Below, in pieces: positions 34,905 through 41,451 of a DNA stretch of 44,381 bases; positions within the stretch are counted from its first letter, which is position 1; each line of letters opens with the position of its first letter. Under the pieces are notes generated by a model that worked only from the letters and a program-made list of their open reading frames with translations, ran no database searches and was not told where the DNA came from. The DNA comes from UPXZ01 sp964345395 (GTDB taxonomy: Bacteria > Bacteroidota > Bacteroidia > Bacteroidales > Paludibacteraceae). Position numbers and translations under genes: made by a program. The stretch is from positions 1-44,381 of the forward strand of contig CAYFRA010000007.1 of the NCBI GenBank assembly GCA_964345395.1, given 5' to 3'.

Positions 34905-35648
34905 ATGAATAAAAAAATATTTATTGCAATACTGTTTTTAATGTCAAATATCAGCATTTCTGTGAGTCAAAACAAAATATATAAAGATATTTATGAAGCA
35001 CACATTAACAATGATTTGAAGTTATGGAAAGCAGCTGTAGATCGATGTGAGAAACGTACCAACTACAACAATGAAAGTGATGTATTGGAGTTGATACATT
35101 ATTATTATGGATATGCATCTTCATTAATCGGGCAAAAAAGGCACTCAGAAGCTAATGATATTATTGAGAAATCGAACAGATTGATTGAAAAAACATTAGA
35201 CAAAGAGCCAAGAAACGCATTGATGTTAAATTACAAGGGAGTTTTTGGTGGATACGAAGTAGCTATCAACAAGATGAAAGCACTTACATTAGGCCCGAAA
35301 AGCATAAAACTAATTGATGACGCATACAAGCTTAAACCCAAACATATACAGATACTTTTTGACAAAGGAAATACGCTTTACTACACACCAAGCTTATTTG
35401 GAGGAAACAAAACAGAGGCACTGCTCTATTATGGCAAAGCACGGAAGATAATTGAACAAAATAATAACACAAAATACAACTGGATATATTTGCAAATATT
35501 ATTTGTGGAAGCTCACTCTATCGAGTTAAACAATGAACTCAATGAGGCAAAAAAGCGTTATGAATATATCCTCAAGTTAGAACCTAATTTTCTATTGGTG
35601 AAAAACAAATACTATCCCAACTTATTGAAAAAACTAAATAAACAGTAA
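34905..35648 (+). CDS. Secreted TPR-like protein
   Basis: 247 aa with a signal peptide (residues 1-21, ending SVSQ). The mature part is helical with degenerate TPR units. The segment LYYTPSLFGGNKTEALLYYGKAR (~158-180) is a recurrent motif of periplasmic TPR proteins in Bacteroidota. Function unknown. It sits between the methyltransferase (13 nt) and the SUI1-like gene (2 nt), so it is part of the operon. Confidence 0.7.
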   Translation: MNKKIFIAILFLMSNISISVSQNKIYKDIYEAHINNDLKLWKAAVDRCEKRTNYNNESDVLELIHYYYGYASSLIGQKRHSEANDIIEKSNRLIEKTLDKEPRNALMLNYKGVFGGYEVAINKMKALTLGPKSIKLIDDAYKLKPKHIQILFDKGNTLYYTPSLFGGNKTEALLYYGKARKIIEQNNNTKYNWIYLQILFVEAHSIELNNELNEAKKRYEYILKLEPNFLLVKNKYYPNLLKKLNKQ

Positions 35649-35650
35649 TA

Positions 35651-35983
35651 ATGGATGATTGGAAAAACAAATTGAGCTCACTTTTGCCTGATGATTATCA
35701 ACCAGAAATTGAGCAACAGCACGATGAAAAGCAAAATACAAGCAATAACAAGCAGACCCTAAGAGTTGAGTTAGACAAACGAAAAGGTAAACCTGCAACT
35801 ATAATTAGCGGCTTTGAAGGCTCTGAAGAAGAGCTAAAAGTGCTGGCAAAAACCCTCAAAAACCATTGTGCTGCAGGAGGTTCACAACGCGGTGGAGAGA
35901 TTTTGATACAGGGAGATTTCAGGCAAAAAGTGAACGACAAACTAATAACAATGGGATTTAAAACCAAAAGAATCAATTTTTAA
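35651..35983 (+). CDS. yciH: SUI1/YciH-type translation initiation-related protein
   Basis: 110 aa. A short charged N-terminus (~1-38) is followed by the SUI1 fold: LRVELDKRKGKPATIISGFEG in two strands (~37-57), LKVLAKTLKNHCAAGGSQRGGEILIQGD (~62-90) and KVNDKLITMGF. It is the bacterial relative of eIF1; YciH in E. coli has been reported to affect translation initiation and stress responses. It is the last gene of the five-gene operon, 15 nt before the convergent globin stop. Confidence 0.88.
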   Translation: MDDWKNKLSSLLPDDYQPEIEQQHDEKQNTSNNKQTLRVELDKRKGKPATIISGFEGSEEELKVLAKTLKNHCAAGGSQRGGEILIQGDFRQKVNDKLITMGFKTKRINF

Positions 35984-35998
35984 AACAAAAATCAGATC

Positions 35999-36391
35999 CT
36001 AACTTTTGCTATTGTGCACAGCTTCAATATTTCTTTGAAAATTATGAGCTACCCTCATTGCGCGAAGCTTAGCCTCCTCAGCCATCCGTCCCGAAAAAAG
36101 CTCATCCACAGTTTGATGAAACAAGCTAATCCATTCATCGAATTGCGTTTTCGACATTTCTGTTTCAAAACTCAGCTGAATGTGTTTCTGCATCGGATTG
36201 CCCGAAAAACTTTGTTCGCCAAGTAACACACTTGCCCAAAAAGAATACATTTTTGGCAGATGAAATCCCCAGTTAACTTGAGCAATATCATTGAAAATAA
36301 AACCTAATAGATCACTTTGGTTTACCCTGTCATAAAAAGTATCAACCAATAGCTTGACATCTTCTCGACTAACTATATCATTATTTTTCAT
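35999..36391 (-). CDS. Group III truncated hemoglobin
   Basis: 130 aa from the ATG at 36391 (MKNNDIVSREDVKLL). It is a 2-on-2 globin: LVDTFYDRV near 15-23, FHLPKMYSFWASVLLG near 43-58, proximal heme His70 in GNPMQKHIQL, and the C-terminal RAMRVAHNF helix, all features of group III. Such globins bind O2, NO or related ligands. A longer frame starting at 36466 would run through the repeat/inverted-repeat region upstream and is less likely. The upstream sequence carries two near-identical 16-nt repeats and a perfect 8-bp inverted repeat. Confidence 0.88.
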   Translation of the reverse strand: MKNNDIVSREDVKLLVDTFYDRVNQSDLLGFIFNDIAQVNWGFHLPKMYSFWASVLLGEQSFSGNPMQKHIQLSFETEMSKTQFDEWISLFHQTVDELFSGRMAEEAKLRAMRVAHNFQRNIEAVHNSKS

Positions 36392-36401
36392 TCTGAAAAC
36401 A

Positions 36402-36467
36402 TTTATTAAACAACAAACAACTGTGGTAGAACAGTTGTTATTGCCAAAATGTTTATCAAACAACAAA
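36402..36467 (-). promoter_or_regulatory. Paired repeats and inverted repeat upstream of the globin gene
   Basis: TTTATTAAACAACAAA (36402-36417) and TTTATCAAACAACAAA (36452-36467) differ at one base and are exactly 50 bp apart, about five helical turns. Between them lies the perfect 8-bp inverted repeat AACAACTG/CAGTTGTT (36416-36423 with 36432-36439, 8-nt spacer). On the gene strand each repeat includes GTTTRATAAAY. This looks like a multi-site operator; the regulator is unknown. Confidence 0.4.
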
Positions 36468-36489
36468 AAGAATCATAAAAGTGGGTCAG

Positions 36490-36921
36490 CTATAAATTTG
36501 TTTCCATTTTAGTTTTATACACCAAAGCATACATTTTTATCTGCTTCAACATAGCTAATAACCCATTTGAGCGGGTTGGCGAAAGGTGTTCTTTCAAACC
36601 TATTTCATCAACGAAGTAGAGATCAGCTTCAAATATATCTTGAGGAGTTTGATTGTTCAGCACCTTGATAAGTAGTGCCACAATACCTTTTACGATAACG
36701 GCATCACTTTCGCCTTCAATCTGCATCTTTCCATCAACCATATCAACGTGAAACCAAACACGACTTTGACACCCCTCTATTAGATTTTGTGGAATTTTGT
36801 ACTGCTCATCTAATTTTTTTAGCGTATTGCCTTCATCAATGATCAAGCCATAGCGATCCATCCAATCATCAAACTGATTGAACTCTTCTATAATTTGGTC
36901 TTGTATTTCGTTAATTGTCAT
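36490..36921 (-). CDS. sufE: SufE-family sulfur acceptor protein
   Basis: 143 aa. The active cysteine Cys51 lies in LIEGCQSRVWF, the standard SufE motif; GESDAVIVKGIVALLIKVLNNQTP and GLKEHLSPTRSNGLLAML are also conserved. SufE takes persulfide from the SufS cysteine desulfurase for Fe-S cluster assembly. No suf genes are adjacent, so it works with components elsewhere. It lies on the same strand as the globin gene and the SRPBCC gene. Confidence 0.93.
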   Translation of the reverse strand: MTINEIQDQIIEEFNQFDDWMDRYGLIIDEGNTLKKLDEQYKIPQNLIEGCQSRVWFHVDMVDGKMQIEGESDAVIVKGIVALLIKVLNNQTPQDIFEADLYFVDEIGLKEHLSPTRSNGLLAMLKQIKMYALVYKTKMETNL

Positions 36922-36996
36922 TCTTTCCTATCTCTTTTTAATTGAGTAAAGATTATAAGCAAAGTTTTATTTTAGCTTACTCTAAACTTATTGAAG

Positions 36997-37437
36997 TTAC
37001 AAAACTTGTTTTTCTAAAGTTAAAACAATGGCATCAGCAGCTTTATTGACAGCTTTTTTCAATTTATCGTTGAGCATCATTTTGAGCATCATCGGTAAAT
37101 CTGCTTTGAGCGTAATCTTCATTTTGGTTTGATTATCACCAACAGGCAACAATTGAATCCAAGCATTGGCCTGCATAGGTGAATTTTCTGTTTCAAACTT
37201 AATGGTTTTCGATGGTTCTCGCTCTATAATTCGCAAAGTCATATCTCCCAAACCCAAGACTGATACTTGAATGGAGTCTGAGTCAAACGAAATATCTTTG
37301 ATGTATTCGGCTACTGACTCATCACTCAATAGATTGACCTCTTTTATCTTGTTTAAGCTATCCAAATCACTCAAAACTGCATAAACATTATCTTGTTTCT
37401 GGTTGATTGTTTTTATATCACTTTCGTAAGTTGTCAT
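36997..37437 (-). CDS. SRPBCC-family protein
   Basis: 146 aa with the pattern of a START/SRPBCC ligand-binding fold: a first strand ESDIKTINQKQDNVYAVLSD, strand-rich centre (DSIQVSVLGLGDMTLRIIERE, then TIKFETENSP and AWIQLLPVGDNQTKMKITLKADL), and a long C-terminal helix (KLKKAVNKAADAIVLTLEKQ). It probably binds a small hydrophobic ligand; nothing more specific can be said. The start is 12 nt after the pyrE stop, so the two are likely co-transcribed. Confidence 0.8.
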   Translation of the reverse strand: MTTYESDIKTINQKQDNVYAVLSDLDSLNKIKEVNLLSDESVAEYIKDISFDSDSIQVSVLGLGDMTLRIIEREPSKTIKFETENSPMQANAWIQLLPVGDNQTKMKITLKADLPMMLKMMLNDKLKKAVNKAADAIVLTLEKQVL

Positions 37438-37449
37438 AACTTTTATTTT

Positions 37450-38085
37450 TCAAAACTTTTGCCAATCTTGTGGGTTTTGACGCCACTCTTTCAAGGTTTT
37501 CAAATCATCTTCTGAAATATACTTAATGCGTAAAGACTCATTCAAAACGGCGTCATAATCACTTAAGCAAGTTAATTCTACGTTAGCTTCTTTGAATGTA
37601 TCGTTAGTTTTGGCAAAGCCGTAAGTGAAAATAGCTACCATTCCAAGCACCTCTGATCCATCCTTTTGTATGGCTTCAACAGCTTTCAAGCTACTACCAC
37701 CAGTTGAAATCAAATCTTCTATAACAACTACTTTTTGCTTTGGTCGCAAGTCACCCTCAATCAAATTCTCCAAACCATGATCTTTTGGTGCCGAACGAAC
37801 ATAAATAAATGGTAAGCCTAACTCAGCCGCTACCAACGCACCCTGTGCAATAGCTCCAGTTGCAACACCTGCAATCACCTCTACATCGGGATGTTTTTCC
37901 ATTATCACCTTTACCAACATACTTTTGATATAAGTTCTTACCTTTGGGTAAGATAGCGTTTTCCTATTATCACAATATATGGGAGACTTGATACCAGAAG
38001 CCCAAACAAAAGGGTTCTTTGGTTGAAGTTTTACGGCATTCACACTCAACAATTTTTCTGCTACTTTTTTCTTTATTGTTTCCAT
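37450..38085 (-). CDS. pyrE: Orotate phosphoribosyltransferase
   Basis: 211 aa. The PRPP-binding motif VVVIEDLISTGGS is at residues 119-131. KNPFVWASGIKSPIYCDNR (23-41) and YVRSAPKDHGLENLIEGD (95-112, flexible catalytic loop) match PyrE. It makes OMP from orotate and PRPP in pyrimidine synthesis. A TAAATTTG element is on the minus strand at 38139-38132, without a spaced TTG. It starts a run with the SRPBCC gene. Confidence 0.95.
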   Translation of the reverse strand: METIKKKVAEKLLSVNAVKLQPKNPFVWASGIKSPIYCDNRKTLSYPKVRTYIKSMLVKVIMEKHPDVEVIAGVATGAIAQGALVAAELGLPFIYVRSAPKDHGLENLIEGDLRPKQKVVVIEDLISTGGSSLKAVEAIQKDGSEVLGMVAIFTYGFAKTNDTFKEANVELTCLSDYDAVLNESLRIKYISEDDLKTLKEWRQNPQDWQKF

Positions 38086-38211
38086 ATTCGCATTGGTATA
38101 TTTGTTTGTTTAAGTTACTAATTCTATTTTGCAAATTTACTCAAACTATTTGAAGTACTAAAGTTAAAACATCCATAGCTTCTCATAATAATTTTCAAAA
38201 CAAAAAAATCA

Positions 38212-38577
38212 TCAGCTCAAAGGAGGTAAAAAAGCATCTTCCAAATGATCTATCCTAAATCCATTTTTCTCTTTTATCACCGACACCACATCAAAGCGTG
38301 TTTCGCCATCCCAGTTGTATTTAAATATATACGCTTCGGTAGCATTGATGATATTTTTAATTTTTTTCTTCGTTATCGCTTCTTTGGGGTGCTCAAAATA
38401 GTCGGTCGAACGGGTTTTTACCTCAACCACAATGAGCCATCCATCTTTTTCGGCTACAATATCCAACTCCAATTGCCCAGCACGCCAATTCACGTGCCTA
38501 ATTTGGTATCCTTTTTGTTTTAAATACAGTTGAGCTTGCAATTCGCCCTCGTTACCTGTGGTGTTATGCTCTGCCAT
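38212..38577 (-). CDS. YraN/UPF0102-family protein (restriction-endonuclease-like fold)
   Basis: 121 aa. It has the family start GNEGELQAQLYLKQKGYQI and the PD-(D/E)xK-like core ELDIVAEKDGWLIVVEVKTR, with Asp39, Glu52 and Lys54 as the candidate catalytic triad, followed by KKKIKNIINATEAYIFKY and FDVVSVI. The family is thought to act on nucleic acid, but its role is not established. A TAAGTTTG element sits on the minus strand at 38623-38616. It stands alone, divergent from the small ribbon-helix-helix-like gene. Confidence 0.9.
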   Translation of the reverse strand: MAEHNTTGNEGELQAQLYLKQKGYQIRHVNWRAGQLELDIVAEKDGWLIVVEVKTRSTDYFEHPKEAITKKKIKNIINATEAYIFKYNWDGETRFDVVSVIKEKNGFRIDHLEDAFLPPLS

Positions 38578-38694
38578 TTTTTATCATTTTTAATAATGAG
38601 TGAAAATTAACAGTACAAACTTAATGGTTTATTGGTTTATTAGTAAATGATAACAAGATAATTAAATGTTTTTAGTAGAGGTTTTTAATAATTA

Positions 38695-38726
38695 TTGGTT
38701 TGTTTGGTGATATAATAGTAATTTTG
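38695..38726 (+). promoter_or_regulatory. Promoter of the RHH-like/DUF3078 pair
   Basis: TTG at 38695-38697, a 21-nt spacer, then TAATTTTG at 38719-38726. The predicted start near 38733 lies downstream of the in-frame GTG at 38726 and supports the ATG at 38753. Confidence 0.55.
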
Positions 38727-38752
38727 TGCTTTCAATCAAATTTTCATTGGAT

Positions 38753-38968
38753 ATGACTAAAAATGCTCTAACTAATCGCAAACCAAATCGAACACATCGT
38801 CACGTTTTTGTACTCAACGATAAAGAACAAAAAGCATTGGAAAGGTATTTGAAAAAGTACAAAATAGGCAATAAAGCCAAACTGTTTAGACAGATCTTGA
38901 TGGAGGAGGTAATAAGCAGATTAGAAAAAGATTCGCCTACATTATTTGATTCATTAGATGAACAGTAA
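38753..38968 (+). CDS. Small ribbon-helix-helix-like protein
   Basis: 71 aa from the ATG at 38753. It is basic at the start (residues 1-17), with one short strand-like segment HRHVFVLN (16-23), then two helices: DKEQKALERYLKKYKI and NKAKLFRQILMEEVISRLEKD. This order of strand-helix-helix is that of ribbon-helix-helix DNA-binding proteins, including plasmid-mobilisation MobC-like ones. It could regulate its own unit, because the next gene starts 21 nt later. No toxin-like partner is adjacent. The fold assignment is a judgement from pattern only. Confidence 0.65.
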   Translation: MTKNALTNRKPNRTHRHVFVLNDKEQKALERYLKKYKIGNKAKLFRQILMEEVISRLEKDSPTLFDSLDEQ

Positions 38969-38989
38969 TTTTTTTATTTAATTTTTAAT

Positions 38990-40531
38990 ATGAAATCTAT
39001 ATTTTTCAAACATATTCTATTATTCAATATCGTTTTTTTATTTACAACTAATTCTTTTGCACAAATCAATATTCTCTCGCCCACAAAAAGAGTTCAATAT
39101 TTAGATGCAATCACCACAATTAGTAAAAAAGCAACAAACGACTCTATAAAAATTTCAAACGACTCTACAGATATTGATTTGTCCGTTTATTTCAACATCG
39201 ACTCTATCAATTTTGTTGAATCAGCCCCTTTGGAAACAAATATACCCGACACCATCAGCTATATTTTATTCAAAAAGACAGAAAAAAACGACTCAATAGT
39301 CTTGCAAGATAAAAGCTTGCTTTATCAATATGCCGATTCAATTATCAGATATAGACCCTACTCACGAACTGAGTATTTGACACATCGTGCAAACACACTC
39401 CTTATTGACTTGGTGCATTATGGTTGGAAGTTTAAAAATGTAAATGATGATGAAAATAGCATCTCGATTTTTGAAGAGAGCAAAATTTACGACCCCTTGA
39501 ATATTATAAGCTTTGAAGAGGTAAATGACTTTGAATTTGTTAAGAACTTGAGAGATCAATCACGTCAATATTTCACAAATAATCATTTGAGTTATTACAA
39601 GACCACCATCGACCAGCTACCTGATATTAGTGATATTATGCTGAAATCAATTAGCGGAGCCGACATTGCTTCATTGGTTTTAGAAAATAAAAGAATAGAA
39701 ATTGATAACAGAAAAATAGAGCTGAATAAAATCAAGCAAATTCATTGGATAAAAAAAGCCAATGCGCTGCTACAATTCTCACAAAATCACATTTCTAACA
39801 ACTGGCATCAAGGGGGAAATAGCAACTACTCATTTTTGTCTATTCTCAATGGAGAAATTAATTACAACAACTTAAAAAATGTCATTTGGGAAAATAAATT
39901 TGAGTGGAGAGTGGGTTACAATAAGATTCAATCAGAGAAAGCTCTGAGAAATATGAATCTTAATGATGATATTGCACGCTTGATCAGTAAGTTTGGTGTA
40001 AAAGCTGGTGGAAATTGGTACTACTCTATCACAGGTGAGGCATCTACACAGCTATTTAACAATTACAGATCTTTCGATTCAGATGTTCTTAAAGCTATGC
40101 TTTTCACTCCAATACGTGCAAATATTGGGGTAGGTATGGATTATAAAATAAAGAACTTTTCTCTCACTTTAGCACCTCTTTCGTTCAAATATATTTATCT
40201 TAACGATACAACGCAGGTTAATCCGAATTTATTCGGTATTGAAAAGGGTGTCAATCAACTTAAACAATACGGTAGCACATTTAGATCTGAGTTTAAAACC
40301 AAACCAATGAAGGACTGGAACTTAGAGTCGCGACTGACATTTTATACCGACTATAAGAAATTAGAAATCGATTTGGATATTGTAAACAATTTTGTTATCA
40401 ATCGGTTTTTAACTGCTCGATTGCAACTGAACCCACGATTTGATAATACAATTATCTTAAAAGAGGGAGAAAAATCAAGAATACAGTTCAAAGAGTTGAT
40501 GAGTATAGGTTTTTCATATAGATTCTTATAG
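38990..40531 (+). CDS. DUF3078 outer-membrane-associated protein
   Basis: 513 aa. A signal peptide covers residues 1-24 (ends NSFAQ). The N-terminal third is Asp/Ser/Asn-rich with little structure; the C-terminal ~260 residues form the DUF3078 domain. It starts IHWIKKANALLQFSQNHISNNWHQGGNSNYSF (given here only as its landmarks WIKK, NHISNNW and HQGGNSNY), followed by alternating strands such as WENKFEWRVGYNK and a final FKELMSIGFSYRFL, an aromatic end as in outer-membrane barrels. The family is common and uncharacterised in Bacteroidota. Confidence 0.85.
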   Translation: MKSIFFKHILLFNIVFLFTTNSFAQINILSPTKRVQYLDAITTISKKATNDSIKISNDSTDIDLSVYFNIDSINFVESAPLETNIPDTISYILFKKTEKNDSIVLQDKSLLYQYADSIIRYRPYSRTEYLTHRANTLLIDLVHYGWKFKNVNDDENSISIFEESKIYDPLNIISFEEVNDFEFVKNLRDQSRQYFTNNHLSYYKTTIDQLPDISDIMLKSISGADIASLVLENKRIEIDNRKIELNKIKQIHWIKKANALLQFSQNHISNNWHQGGNSNYSFLSILNGEINYNNLKNVIWENKFEWRVGYNKIQSEKALRNMNLNDDIARLISKFGVKAGGNWYYSITGEASTQLFNNYRSFDSDVLKAMLFTPIRANIGVGMDYKIKNFSLTLAPLSFKYIYLNDTTQVNPNLFGIEKGVNQLKQYGSTFRSEFKTKPMKDWNLESRLTFYTDYKKLEIDLDIVNNFVINRFLTARLQLNPRFDNTIILKEGEKSRIQFKELMSIGFSYRFL

Positions 40532-40601
40532 TCTTTGCCTACCTGTTTTTTTTAATAAAAACATAGCTGTCTGATAAAACTATCTTTTGATAAAATACCC
40601 A

Positions 40602-40634
40602 AAAGGCTGTTTCCATTTGTTGGATTCAGCCTTT
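40602..40634. other. Stem-loop in the DUF3078 3' region
   Basis: An 8-bp stem AAAGGCTG/CAGCCTTT (40602-40609 with 40627-40634), extended by TCC/GGA inside. There is no T-run of note on either strand, so it is only a weak terminator candidate between the convergent genes. Confidence 0.4.
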
Positions 40635-40756
40635 AATGTTTGTATTATAGAAGCCATATTTGGTATTTGAATAAAATGCCCCATTAATTTGGACATCCTA
40701 AAGAGGCTTTGCAGTGACTAAAGATAAAAAAGTATATCAAAGAATTTAATTCAGTT

Positions 40757-40987
40757 TTATTTTTCTATCTTGTCGTTTGAAGTACTTTTTTCATTATTCC
40801 TATTTTTAAAAACACTGCCTAATATTAAAATAATCCAAGCAAACAAACCAACCTTAAAACCTGATAATAAAATATTTTCAAATTGTAGATTAAAGGCTAT
40901 ACCAAGTATTTTCAGAACAATTGGACTGAGCAAACAAAGTGCAACTAAGCCTAATACCCATAAAATAATCATTTTAAATTTTTTCAT
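40757..40987 (-). CDS. Small two-helix membrane protein
   Basis: 76 aa. There are two hydrophobic segments (~6-30 and ~40-61) and a charged, Asn/Lys/Ser-rich C-terminal tail. No family recognised. A well-formed promoter upstream on the minus strand (41098-41069) supports it as a real gene despite its size. Confidence 0.6.
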   Translation of the reverse strand: MKKFKMIILWVLGLVALCLLSPIVLKILGIAFNLQFENILLSGFKVGLFAWIILILGSVFKNRNNEKSTSNDKIEK

Positions 40988-41068
40988 AGCATCTCATTTA
41001 TTTACTTCATTTAATTTTACCAAAACTCTAATTTTAATGTCATTTCTGACCGGATTAAAATACACGCA

Positions 41069-41098
41069 CAAATATACAAACCTTTAATTTAGCAACAA
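41069..41098 (-). promoter_or_regulatory. Promoter of the small membrane protein gene
   Basis: On the minus strand TTG (41098-41096), a 19-nt spacer, then TATATTTG (41076-41069); leader of about 75 nt to the ATG at 40987. Confidence 0.6.
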
Positions 41099-41164
41099 AA
41101 TTACAAATCTATATTTTTTTATTTCTAGCCATATGAGAATAGGCAAAATTACCTTGCCAAAACT

Positions 41165-41286
41165 TCACCCTCCTGGAGACTGCGATGCTTGTTGGAGCTT
41201 TATAAACCTTGCACTACCCAGCTCAATTTTCTCAGAAATGGGCACGAGATAGGTTTTTTCCTCCAACACTTTATACAAGTTTTTTT
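41165..41286 (-). CDS. 3' end of a short gene truncated by the assembly gap
   Basis: 40 codons are open on the minus strand from the gap edge to a TGA at 41167-41165, with no ATG in the visible part. The residues TYLVPISEKIELGSARF followed by a Gln/Ser-rich end QSPGG recall the C-termini of short Bacteroidales proteins that end in a Ser/Pro/Gly tail, but this is a loose likeness. The segment is richer in G+C than its flanks. The 5' part must lie in the gap. Confidence 0.35.
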
Positions 41287-41386
41287 NNNNNNNNNNNNNN
41301 NNNNNNNNNNNNNNNNNNNNNNNNNNNNNNNNNNNNNNNNNNNNNNNNNNNNNNNNNNNNNNNNNNNNNNNNNNNNNNNNNNNNNN
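41287..41386. other. Scaffold gap of 100 N
   Basis: Exactly 100 unknown bases, the usual placeholder for a gap of unknown size. The left flank ends in a T-run. Order and distance across the gap are not proven by the sequence. Confidence 0.98.
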
Positions 41387-41451
41387 AAACCAATCATTTA
41401 TCACTAAGAAAAAGTTTCTCGATTATTTACCTTTCTCAAAATGTATCAATA

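Larger units (their letters stand above)
40988..41451. other. Intergenic stretch containing the scaffold gap
   Basis: It holds the promoter of the small membrane protein (41069-41098), the 3' part of a gene cut by the gap (41165-41286), 100 N, and 65 nt of A/T-rich sequence before the M6 peptidase stop. Nothing else is seen. Confidence 0.6.

Noticed and set aside
36392..36466. 25-residue N-terminal extension of the globin
   Set aside because: It is encoded by the repeat and inverted-repeat region and is Cys/Val-rich, unlike the family; the ATG at 36391 gives a normal length.
38726..38752. GTG start of the RHH-like gene
   Set aside because: The G is the last base of the -7 element, so the codon precedes the transcript start.
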